51,945 nucleotides of DNA, from the NCBI GenBank assembly GCA_900549295.1, contig URNG01000005.1:1-51945 (forward strand). Direction: 5' to 3'. Origin of the DNA: an uncultured Rhodocyclaceae bacterium (GTDB lineage: Bacteria; Pseudomonadota; Gammaproteobacteria; Burkholderiales; Rhodocyclaceae). A program made the translations under genes and the position numbers. The notes beneath the pieces were generated by a model that ran no database searches, had not been told where the DNA came from, and saw only the letters and a program-made list of their open reading frames with translations. How positions within the stretch are numbered: the first letter of the stretch is position 1; every line of letters starts with the position of its first letter. This document shows, piece after piece, positions 25,492-32,670 of this stretch.

Positions 25492-25824
25492 TCAAAACAA
25501 CAACATCTGGCTCGCTGGAACCTTTTTTTCCTGAAAAAGCGGCATGCCGACCAGCAGGCGAATGCCGGCGAACTGCTTTTCCGTGACTGTCATGCAGCGA
25601 ATGGAACCGGCGGGCGGGAGGCTGTCGATCAGGCGTTTAAGGTGTTTTTCGTGGTCATCGTTGCCGTTTAGCAAGCGGGCATAGACGGACCACTGGATCA
25701 TGTCGTAGCCGTCATTGAGCAGGAAGCGGCGAAACTGGACGTAGGCGCGTTTTTCGGTCTTGGTGACCATGGGCAGATCGAAGAAGACGATGAGTCGCAT
25801 GAAGCGTCGTGTCTCCAGTCCCAT
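25492..25824 (-). CDS. cas2: CRISPR-associated endoribonuclease-fold protein Cas2
   Basis: A 110-aa protein with the Cas2 ferredoxin-like fold: first strand MRLIVFFDLP with the conserved Asp, then YVQFRRFLLNDGYDMIQWSVYARL, as in type II-C Cas2. Two Cas2 subunits bridge two Cas1 dimers in the spacer-integration complex. The ATG at 25822-25824 lies 3 bp after the cas1 stop. A second ATG at 25800 gives the more typical N-terminus and has GGAG about ten bases before it. It is the last gene of the cas operon and converges on the array. Confidence 0.95.
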   Translation of the reverse strand: MGLETRRFMRLIVFFDLPMVTKTEKRAYVQFRRFLLNDGYDMIQWSVYARLLNGNDDHEKHLKRLIDSLPPAGSIRCMTVTEKQFAGIRLLVGMPLFQEKKVPASQMLLF

Positions 25825-25827
25825 GCC

Positions 25828-26730
25828 TCAGCATTCCAGCCGATGGGCCTGCAAGCCGATCAGGCCGGGAAGCTCAAGCTCGCTGTTGCCTTGCTCGAAT
25901 AGCCGGGCAAGGCTCTCGACCGCATATTCGATGGCGGATAGCGCGGACATCTTGCCTTGCGGCATACTGACATCGACGTTGAGCAAGGCAACCAGTTCTG
26001 CCTTGTCCTGCGGGCTGAGATCGCCTTCGGTGAAAGCTGGGTTTTTGGCGACGTGCAGGTCGACCAGAGGGCGGAAGGGTTCGATCAGGTCGTCGGCCAG
26101 ATTGAAGGCGTTCTGTTCGCTGGCGTGGAAGAGAGCGATGGGCGGATGCATGCCGTGGGCGACCAGTCCTCGGGCGATGGCGCCACGTAGTACGGCATAG
26201 CCGTAATCAAGTGCAGCATTGACCCAACGCTCTTCGGCGCGATAAAAGCCTTGGCCGAAAAGTTGTGTGAAGTAGAAGGCAGCGGCCTGACCTTCGAGGT
26301 TTTCGGTATCACCCGAACGCACGCGCCGAGCGTAGGAATCCATGCGATCGAAGCCATTCTTCGCGCAAAAACGCAGCACGGCCGCTTGGTTTTCGATCTT
26401 GCGTCGGACGATGCTGGCCCAAGCCTGCTTGGCGAGGGGGCGGGGAATGTCCATCTGTTTGCGCATCAGGCGCGTGGTGCGGGAATGGGTGAGAAACGGC
26501 AAGAAGACGCCATTGGGCTGGTGGTTGTCGCCGGTGGCGTAGAGGCCGATGCCGTAGTCGGCGCAGGCCGAGAGGACAGGATGTGTGAGCTGGATTTCGC
26601 GGTGGTTGAGGACGATGATGGCGATGTCTTCGAAGGGGACGAAGGCAGTCTGTTCCTGCTCAATGGCCAGGGAGAAATGTTCCCGGCGCAGCTTGGCCGG
26701 CCGGGAGATCATCACACTACGCCAGCCCAC
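25828..26730 (-). CDS. cas1: CRISPR-associated integrase Cas1 (type II)
   Basis: A 300-aa metal-dependent integrase that inserts new spacers at the array. The active-site residues are visible: Glu146 (NLEGQAA), His202 (LFHASEQNAF) and Glu217 (DDLIEPFRP). The N-terminal beta domain begins MGWRSVMISRPAKL, usual for type II Cas1. The start overlaps the end of cas9 by 14 bp and cas2 follows 3 bp after the stop, so cas9-cas1-cas2 is one translationally coupled operon. No cas4 or csn2 is present, which makes it type II-C. Confidence 0.97.
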   Translation of the reverse strand: MGWRSVMISRPAKLRREHFSLAIEQEQTAFVPFEDIAIIVLNHREIQLTHPVLSACADYGIGLYATGDNHQPNGVFLPFLTHSRTTRLMRKQMDIPRPLAKQAWASIVRRKIENQAAVLRFCAKNGFDRMDSYARRVRSGDTENLEGQAAAFYFTQLFGQGFYRAEERWVNAALDYGYAVLRGAIARGLVAHGMHPPIALFHASEQNAFNLADDLIEPFRPLVDLHVAKNPAFTEGDLSPQDKAELVALLNVDVSMPQGKMSALSAIEYAVESLARLFEQGNSELELPGLIGLQAHRLEC

Positions 26731-29700
26731 GACGTTTCTCCGGCGGGGCGGGGTAGATGTTGCCGAGGGTGTCGACGTGGAGTTTTTCTAGGGTGAGGGC
26801 CGTTTTTACGCCGATTCCCTCCAGCATTCCATCTTTCCCAACAACAGTGTTACGGTCGTGGGTCCAGACATTCAGGTTGCCCGTGCCTCGATGGCAACTG
26901 GCGTAGTATCCGAGTATTGGTTGCTTCCCTTTCTGGTGGATTCGAACAAGATCGTTTGGGTGTAACGAAAACAGGAATTCGAAACTTTCATCAACCAGCG
27001 TCCAGTCCTCTTCGTCCTTGAAAGCCACAATCGCCCGATTCGGCAGCCCCGTCACCCGGTGATGCACATAAACCGGTACCAGATGAAATTTGCCGGCCTT
27101 GGTGAAGACATCCACCCGCAGCATGGTGTCGTTCTTGGCGATGCCGCCGCGTATGGGGATGCCGGACAGCTTGTCGATGACCTTGGTGACGGTGCGAACG
27201 ACGGGGCCGGTCTCGTTACCTTCCTTGTCCGGCTTTCGTAACGGCTTGGATGGTGGAAAAGCCTTGTCGCCCTTGCCCCCATGGGCTTCAAGTCGTTTGG
27301 CGATAGCTTCGTACAGTTTTACGTTCCGGTGGGGATCGGCGAGCGAATCAAGGTCTCTCAGTGTTAGGCTGGAGAGAGGGATTTTTTGAGTGACTCCGCC
27401 TGTTCTTTTCATTTTCTCCGGCTGGCCGTAGATGGTGTCCTTGTGCGCAGCACCACCGTTGCGGCGTTGCGGTGCGCGGGAGACGAACAAGGGTTTGAGG
27501 GCCGCGAGTTCTTCCTCGTTGTAGCTTCCCAGGCGCGACATTTCTTCGCGCAGCAGTTCCGGCGAATCGATCTTCAGGCGGGCTTCGAGTTCGTGCCGGA
27601 AGTAGGGCCACGGGTCGGGGAAATGTTTGCGCAGTTGCTGGTGCATGGCCAGATTGACGATTTCGCCTGTTTCGATATCGACGAAGCCGTCCCGGACCTG
27701 TTCCAGTTCGCGGGTGCGCGAGTAATTGGAGAGGCGCTGCACCATGCTGTGACTGCAGGCCGCGACAACCGCCGCATCGAGCGCATGGTGGCGGTCGCTG
27801 TCGGAACGGACCTTGAGCAGCCCCCAGCGGGCGCGCAGGAAGTTGGTCAGTTGACCGCTGACGACGACGCAGCGTTTCACCTCACTGCCTTCCGCCAGTT
27901 TCAGGTGCTGCTCGACGTAGTTCTTGAAAAAGCGGCAGATGTAGCGGGTGTCGTTCAGGTTACGTTGGCGGAATTCTTCGGCTTCCTTGGTGCCGAAATC
28001 CTTGCGCAGCAGGCGGGTGCGTTTGGCCAGCCGATATGCCTTGTTTGCTTCGACGAAGGCGACATAGCGCTGCCAGCGTTCGCTGTTCTCGGCGCCACCC
28101 AGGTATTCGTAGGGTGTGCGGTTAGCCTTGTCGCGGTTTTCTCGGGTCAGGACCAGCACCTTGTTGTTCTTGCTGTCGTCGAAACTGCGCGAGTAGGGCA
28201 GGGCATGGTCGATTTCGGTGGAGCCTTCGAGGAAAATTTCGGCAACGTTGCCTGACGGCGCCAGCGGCTTCTGCGAATAAGCGCATTGCCCGTTCTGTTC
28301 CCGGTACAGGCGCCATTTTTCAAATTCCGGGCCTTTGGGCGGATGGCCGAACAATTCGATGAATTGTTCCCTGTCACGCTGATTCCGGGCCTGGTATTCG
28401 TCTTGGTCCTTCTTGATCTTGTTGCGCTCGTCGAAAGGGCGCGAGAGATCGCGGGCCATTTCGATGTGCACCGCAGCCGGCGAGTCGTAGCGGCGGATGA
28501 TGGCATTGACCACCTTGCGCGCCTGATTCAGTGAACGCAGGACGACAGGATTGCGCGGGATGTCGGTATCTTCGGCGAAGCGCAGCCGGCCGTCCTTGTC
28601 GCGCCCGGCGTAGAGCGGCGGCAGATATTTGTGTTCGCCTTCGCCGACCTTGTGCAACTGGCTGTGATGATAGCCGGCCTCAACGCAGGCCTCGTCGTAG
28701 CGCAGCCCTTTTTCCATATGCGGGACGATGGCGCGCAGGGCTTTCAGCGACAGGGAGTGGAATTTGTCGAAGCGGATGTTGAGCAGGGCCTCGATGAGCG
28801 CGTCGCGGTTGGGGAGCGGCAGCTTGGCGAGTTCGGCGCGGACTTCGTCGTCGTCCTTGTAGACACTGAGCACCCAGGCAATTTGGTCGAGGATTTCCGG
28901 TTGACCGCAGAGCGCATCGACCGAGAGCTTTTTCCACTCGTCGTCGAGGTCGGCTTTGGTGAATGTTTGGCGCAATTCCTGCCAGGTCGGGATTTTGATC
29001 AGCGTGGCCGATTCCGGGTCTTTGGCCTTGCCTTCGGCCTTTTGCGCCTCAGTAGGGTAGGCGAGGCCGGTGAATTTGAAACTGCCAGCTTCCAGCAGCC
29101 CGGCTTTGGTCAGCACCGTACCGAGTTGCTTGTAGGTCAGGTCGCCGGCTTGTTGGTAAGGCAAGGGCAGGCAGCGCAGGCGTTCCTGTTCGGTCAGTTG
29201 GCGGGTAACGCCATCGGTGACGATGCGCAGGTTGTTCAGGCGCGTCAGCCAGACGTGGTGTTCGGCAGTGAAGCTGGCTTTGGGCGCGCGGTGTTCGCCT
29301 TTTTCGAAGGTACAGGTGCCGAGCATCTTGAGCAGGTCGGCACCGGCCAGGGCGGGCTTCTGCTGCCAGAACAATCCGCTCTTTTTGTCGCCGTTGCCGA
29401 GGATGGCGGTTTCCAGCGCACTTGATGCATGCGGATTTCCGAATTCACGTTGCCGGGCAAAGAGCAGGGCCAGTTCCTTGGCAAGTAGTTCTCGTGCCAG
29501 GGCTTTTGTGTATTCGCCCTGTTTGTTGCGTTGCGCATCCGGGAATTCGCCCAATACCATTTCGGCCGCACTGCGATAGCCTTTTTCTGCCATTAGTCTG
29601 GCGGTGCCGGCCAGTCCCTGTTTGACCTTGCCGCCTTCGCTCTTGCTGTCGCCTTCGGCTTGTTTGGCTTCGGCGCGGCTGATCCAGTGGAAGCCCCGAT

Positions 29701-30067
29701 GTTTGCAGAGATGGTAGATGACGCGCGCCCATTCTTCGTCGTTCAGGCGGCGGTCGAGTCCACCGACGCGCAATTGCCAGAGCGGGCGGGTGAAAGCGTG
29801 CTCAGGCTGGAATGTCTTGGTGTCAGCGATCAGACCTTCACTTTTCAGGAGACGGGCCAGCTTTTTCAACCGCCAGGCTCGCCGGAATAGGCGGCGGCGC
29901 ATCAGTCGTGCGTTGCGCCGCGCAAGGTTCAGCGATTCACCCTCCTTGGCCGTTTCGGCTTTGTCGAAGGCTCGTACGCCCAGATCGATGATGTGTGTCT
30001 CGCCAAGAACGCACCAGCCGACCGATGCGATGCCGATGTCCAGACCGATGGTGTATGTGGCGCCCAT
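26717..30067 (-). CDS. cas9: Type II-C Cas9 RNA-guided DNA endonuclease
   Basis: A 1116-aa nuclease, slightly longer than Neisseria meningitidis Cas9 (1082). RuvC-I has Asp10 (TIGLDIGIASVGW). The arginine-rich bridge helix spans about 49-75. RuvC-II has Glu536 (VHIEMARDL). The HNH domain has Asp620-His621 (STEIDHALPYSRSFDD) and Asn644. RuvC-III has His761/Asp764 (RHHALDAAVVAA). The C-terminal 250 residues form the wedge/PAM-interacting region, which diverges most. All nuclease residues are intact, so both strands should be cut. The ATG at 30065-30067 has AAGG eight bases upstream. Only about 40 bp separate it from the divergent tracrRNA. The PAM cannot be read from sequence alone. Confidence 0.98.
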   Translation of the reverse strand: MGATYTIGLDIGIASVGWCVLGETHIIDLGVRAFDKAETAKEGESLNLARRNARLMRRRLFRRAWRLKKLARLLKSEGLIADTKTFQPEHAFTRPLWQLRVGGLDRRLNDEEWARVIYHLCKHRGFHWISRAEAKQAEGDSKSEGGKVKQGLAGTARLMAEKGYRSAAEMVLGEFPDAQRNKQGEYTKALARELLAKELALLFARQREFGNPHASSALETAILGNGDKKSGLFWQQKPALAGADLLKMLGTCTFEKGEHRAPKASFTAEHHVWLTRLNNLRIVTDGVTRQLTEQERLRCLPLPYQQAGDLTYKQLGTVLTKAGLLEAGSFKFTGLAYPTEAQKAEGKAKDPESATLIKIPTWQELRQTFTKADLDDEWKKLSVDALCGQPEILDQIAWVLSVYKDDDEVRAELAKLPLPNRDALIEALLNIRFDKFHSLSLKALRAIVPHMEKGLRYDEACVEAGYHHSQLHKVGEGEHKYLPPLYAGRDKDGRLRFAEDTDIPRNPVVLRSLNQARKVVNAIIRRYDSPAAVHIEMARDLSRPFDERNKIKKDQDEYQARNQRDREQFIELFGHPPKGPEFEKWRLYREQNGQCAYSQKPLAPSGNVAEIFLEGSTEIDHALPYSRSFDDSKNNKVLVLTRENRDKANRTPYEYLGGAENSERWQRYVAFVEANKAYRLAKRTRLLRKDFGTKEAEEFRQRNLNDTRYICRFFKNYVEQHLKLAEGSEVKRCVVVSGQLTNFLRARWGLLKVRSDSDRHHALDAAVVAACSHSMVQRLSNYSRTRELEQVRDGFVDIETGEIVNLAMHQQLRKHFPDPWPYFRHELEARLKIDSPELLREEMSRLGSYNEEELAALKPLFVSRAPQRRNGGAAHKDTIYGQPEKMKRTGGVTQKIPLSSLTLRDLDSLADPHRNVKLYEAIAKRLEAHGGKGDKAFPPSKPLRKPDKEGNETGPVVRTVTKVIDKLSGIPIRGGIAKNDTMLRVDVFTKAGKFHLVPVYVHHRVTGLPNRAIVAFKDEEDWTLVDESFEFLFSLHPNDLVRIHQKGKQPILGYYASCHRGTGNLNVWTHDRNTVVGKDGMLEGIGVKTALTLEKLHVDTLGNIYPAPPEKRRGLA

Positions 30068-30070
30068 GAT

Positions 30071-30100
30071 TTGCCTTGGTCGATTTAAAGTGCGTAGAAT
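30071..30100 (+). promoter_or_regulatory. Probable tracrRNA promoter
   Basis: -35 TTGCCT (30071-30076), an 18-bp spacer and -10 TAGAAT (30095-30100). The predicted start near 30107 coincides with the first base of the anti-repeat. The element overlaps the cas9 leader on the other strand. Confidence 0.65.
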
Positions 30101-30106
30101 AACGCC

Positions 30107-30206
30107 ATGTAGCTTTCCGGGGTGAGAGCCGTTGCTACAATAAGGTGTCCCTTCGGGGACGACCGAATCCGGCCCGGCAGGGAAACCTGCCGGGTCTTTC
30201 CATTTT
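30107..30206 (+). ncRNA. tracrRNA
   Basis: The anti-repeat at 30108-30128 is perfectly complementary, over 21 nt, to the 3' half of the array repeat. After a 5-nt bulge (CCGTT), 30134-30140 (GCTACAA) pairs with the repeat's 5' TTGTAGC. This is the same design, including the GCTACAATAAGG end, as the Neisseria tracrRNA. Next come a short nexus-type hairpin (GTCCC-TTCG-GGGAC at 30147-30160, extended by GGT/ACC) and a 9-bp terminator hairpin CCCGGCAGG-GAAA-CCTGCCGGG (30173-30194) followed by a pyrimidine-rich tail. The length is about 100 nt and the strand is opposite to cas9. Confidence 0.93.
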
Positions 30207-30271
30207 GGTCATCAAACGCGATCCTCATTCTGAAAGTGGCACGTTTTATCCAGTAGCTGAAATTGTTGGGG

Positions 30272-30320
30272 TGGCAAGAAAGCTGCCAAGAATGGACAAA
30301 TCCCCCGGTTCAGCTATAGT
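30272..30320 (+). promoter_or_regulatory. Promoter and flanking inverted repeat of the Cys-rich small gene
   Basis: -35 TGGACA (30293-30298), a 16-bp spacer and -10 TATAGT (30315-30320) match the sigma70 consensus well. A short inverted repeat, TGGCA (30272-30276) / TGCCA (30284-30288), lies just upstream and could be an operator. The tracrRNA terminator ends about 65 bp before, so this gene has its own transcript. Confidence 0.65.
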
Positions 30321-30353
30321 CAAATTGACCCTTCACTTCACAAGGAGATAGCC

Positions 30354-30554
30354 ATGTCCATCTTTGACGCTCCCATCGCTCGTTGTGAAGCCGCCCGCGC
30401 CATGGTGTTGACCGATTCGACGCAGCGCGAGTGCGCCCGCGAACATGCCTGCCCGAAGAACCGCCGATGCCCGTTGGAAGGGTGCTTTGCCGAGTTGAGC
30501 GGGGTTGAGTCGGCGACTGCCGATGCTTGGCGGGCTGCGGCTGTGCAGCACTGA
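30354..30554 (+). CDS. Small Cys-rich protein, unknown function
   Basis: A 66-aa protein that I do not recognise. Expression is well supported by AAGGAG seven bases before the ATG and a good promoter 34 bp upstream. It has five cysteines at 11, 27, 33, 39 and 44, the last four spaced C-x5-C-x5-C-x4-C within RECAREHACPKNRRCPLEGC. This spacing could bind zinc or an iron-sulfur cluster, or form disulfides; there is no signal peptide, which favours metal binding. It sits between the tracrRNA and a convergent SDR gene. Whether it belongs to the CRISPR locus or is merely adjacent is not shown. Confidence 0.65.
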   Translation: MSIFDAPIARCEAARAMVLTDSTQRECAREHACPKNRRCPLEGCFAELSGVESATADAWRAAAVQH

Positions 30555-30585
30555 ATCCAGGCTCCGCCGGGAACCGGAAATCGCG

Positions 30586-31359
30586 TCAGCCGTTTGGCGG
30601 CTGGCGCGGTTTGCGTGGGGCGCGCGTAAAGAGCAGATCGTAGAGGGCGTTGGGCAGGAGTCGCAGGCATTTGGCAACGATGGCCATGGGCCATGGAATT
30701 ACCCGGTAGCCGGCGCCGAGCTCGATGGCGCGGGCGAAGCGCCGGGCGGCTTCGTCGGCGGGCAGGAGAAAGGGCATGCGGTAGGGATTGACGGCGGTCA
30801 TCGGCGTGGCGATGTAGCCAGGGGCGATGGTGACGACGGCGATGCCGTAGGGCTTCAATTCCAGGCGCAGGCTTTCCAGGTAGGCGATGGCGGCGGCTTT
30901 CGAGGCGGAATAGGCTTCTGCGCCGGGCAGGCCGCGGATGCCGGCGACCGAGGCCATGCCGCACAGGCGGTGCGGGCCGCTGGCTTGGCGCATGGCGGGA
31001 ATGAAGGCGGCAAAAGTGGCCGCCATGCCATATACGTTGGTGTCCATCACTCGGCGAAAGGCGGGCAAATCTTCCGGGTATTCGCTCAGGGTGCCGACGG
31101 AAACGCCGGCGCTGGCAATGACGATGTCCGGGGTGCCGAAGCGGGCGATGAAATCATCGGCTGCCGCTTGTAAGGCGTCCGCGTCGGTGACATCGAGCGG
31201 ATAGCAGGCGTGCTGCCCGCCCAGACGTTCGTTCAGCGCTTCCAGGGCGGTCCGGCGGCGGCCGGACAGGCCCAGAACCGCCCCCTGTGCAGCGTAGAAA
31301 ACCGCCAGCGCTTCGCCGATGCCGGACGAAGCGCCGGTGATGAAGATCCTGTGCGGCAT
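30586..31359 (-). CDS. Short-chain dehydrogenase/reductase
   Basis: A 257-aa classical SDR. The NAD(P)-binding motif TGASSGIG is at 8-15, Asp56 is in PLDVTD and NVYG at 108-111. The catalytic set is Ser137, Tyr150 and Lys154 (YSASK). The basic patch GRRR at 33-36 favours NADPH. The C-terminal part is hydrophobic (VIPWPMAIVAKCLRLLPNALYDLLF), suggesting membrane association or a lipid-like substrate. It is 36 bp downstream of the dsbA gene on the same strand. The substrate is unknown. Confidence 0.88.
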   Translation of the reverse strand: MPHRIFITGASSGIGEALAVFYAAQGAVLGLSGRRRTALEALNERLGGQHACYPLDVTDADALQAAADDFIARFGTPDIVIASAGVSVGTLSEYPEDLPAFRRVMDTNVYGMAATFAAFIPAMRQASGPHRLCGMASVAGIRGLPGAEAYSASKAAAIAYLESLRLELKPYGIAVVTIAPGYIATPMTAVNPYRMPFLLPADEAARRFARAIELGAGYRVIPWPMAIVAKCLRLLPNALYDLLFTRAPRKPRQPPNG

Positions 31360-31395
31360 GTCGGGCGCGGGGTGCGCTGGCGAGTGCGGGCTGGC

Positions 31396-32043
31396 TTACT
31401 TGCTGCCTTTGCCGCGCCGTTCCTGGGCGATCAATTTGTCGGCCACCGCCAGCTGCTGCTCGAATTGCAGGCTGGCAACCAGGTATTTGCCATTGACGGC
31501 AAGGGCTGGTACGCCTTCGATCTTGTAGGCATGGGCGAGCTGGTCGCCCCGGCGCACCTTGCTCTGCACGCCGAAGGAAGAAAAAGCGTCGGAGAATTTG
31601 GCTGCATCCACGCCTTGCGCGGCGATCCAGGCCTTGATGTTCTTTTCCTCGAACAGGTTGGTGCGTTCCTGGTGAATGGCCTTGAACACCTTGTCTTCCA
31701 GGCGCTTCAAATCGCCGGTCGTCTGCAGTGCGTAAAAGAGTTTGGCGGCATTGCCCCAGGCAGCGCGGCCAAAGCTGACCGGTACCTTTTTCAGCACCAC
31801 GTCGGCCGGTAGTTTTTCCGCCCACAGGCTGAGCAGGGGGTTGAAGTCGGCACAATGCGGGCAGCCGTAGCTGAAGAATTCCAGCACTTCGATCTTGCCG
31901 GCATCTTCGGTGGGCTGTGCGGGATTGAGCAGCGTGAATTCCTGGCCGGCAGTTTGCGCCCACAGGGGGCGGGCCAGGCTGCTGGCACCGAGGGCCAGGG
32001 TGGCGGCAAGGAAATGGCGGCGATCGAGCGGCGAATGCTTCAT
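31396..32043 (-). CDS. dsbA: Thiol:disulfide interchange protein DsbA
   Basis: A 215-aa periplasmic oxidoreductase that introduces disulfides into exported proteins. The signal peptide (about 1-29, MKHSPLDRRHFLAATLALGA... ending near LWAQ) has a twin-arginine flavour (DRRHFLA), unusual since DsbA normally uses Sec/SRP. The thioredoxin fold carries the active site Cys61-Pro-His-Cys64 (FFSYGCPHCADF) and the cis-Pro loop GVPALAVNG. It follows the SPOR-domain gene after 18 bp, a conserved argS-SPOR-dsbA arrangement in betaproteobacteria. Confidence 0.92.
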   Translation of the reverse strand: MKHSPLDRRHFLAATLALGASSLARPLWAQTAGQEFTLLNPAQPTEDAGKIEVLEFFSYGCPHCADFNPLLSLWAEKLPADVVLKKVPVSFGRAAWGNAAKLFYALQTTGDLKRLEDKVFKAIHQERTNLFEEKNIKAWIAAQGVDAAKFSDAFSSFGVQSKVRRGDQLAHAYKIEGVPALAVNGKYLVASLQFEQQLAVADKLIAQERRGKGSK

Positions 32044-32061
32044 ACAAAACTCCTACGTGGG

Positions 32062-32661
32062 TTATTTCGACAACTGGGCTTCAATGCCGGATTTGGCCAG
32101 GTTGGCCCTGGTTTTGTTCAATTCTTCGAGCTGGAAATAGGGGCCGATGCGCACGCGATACCAAGTGCGGTCTTCGATCATGACCTGCTGCACGTTGGAT
32201 TCGATGCCCATGAAGGCGAGTTTGACCTTCTGGTTGTCGGCATCCTGAGCGGTACTGAAGGAACCTGCCTGCAAAAAGAGCGGCGAGCGGCTTTCCTTGC
32301 CTTCTTTCGCATCCGGCTTGCTTTCCGGTTTTTCGGCCATGGCCGGGGTGCCGGGTTTGTCCGGCACGGCGTCGGCCTTGCCGGGCAGGATGTCGTAGAA
32401 CTGGAAGCGCTTTTCCGGGGCCGGATCGCCCGGTTTGCCGGGCAGCGCCTTGGGTTCCTGGCCGGCAGCCGGCACCGCGGCGGCGCGGGTTTCGCTGTTC
32501 TGCACGTTCTGATTGAAGGGCAGCGGGGCCTTGTTGATGTACCAGACGACCCCGGCGGCGATGCACACGCCGAGCACCAGACCGATGAACATGCCGATCA
32601 GCGTGCCGCCGGCGGATTTTTTCTGCGGCGATGATTTGCGCGGTTTCATGTCGCGGCTCAT
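32062..32661 (-). CDS. SPOR-domain cell-division protein (FtsN-like)
   Basis: A 199-aa bitopic protein: a basic cytoplasmic N-terminus (MSRDMKPRKSSPQKK), a membrane helix at about 19-41, a Pro/Lys/Glu-rich periplasmic linker and a C-terminal SPOR domain (about 124-199, PLFLQAGSFSTAQDADNQKVKL). SPOR domains bind denuded glycan strands at the septum, and this layout is that of FtsN. It lies 9 bp after argS on the same strand. Confidence 0.88.
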   Translation of the reverse strand: MSRDMKPRKSSPQKKSAGGTLIGMFIGLVLGVCIAAGVVWYINKAPLPFNQNVQNSETRAAAVPAAGQEPKALPGKPGDPAPEKRFQFYDILPGKADAVPDKPGTPAMAEKPESKPDAKEGKESRSPLFLQAGSFSTAQDADNQKVKLAFMGIESNVQQVMIEDRTWYRVRIGPYFQLEELNKTRANLAKSGIEAQLSK

Positions 32662-32670
32662 GGGTTTCCT

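Noticed and set aside
23861..25586. Several plus-strand ORFs with repeated VVAPSLTPESYN or CSSLSHPGKLQS peptides
   Set aside because: They are translations of the CRISPR repeat; the 66-bp unit is a multiple of three, so frames stay open across the array.
25429..30067. Search for csn2, cas4 or an accessory cas gene
   Set aside because: cas9, cas1 and cas2 overlap or abut with no room for another gene. The locus is II-C.
30145..30351. 68-aa plus-strand ORF over the tracrRNA tail
   Set aside because: It overlaps the structured tracrRNA and terminator and has no ribosome site.
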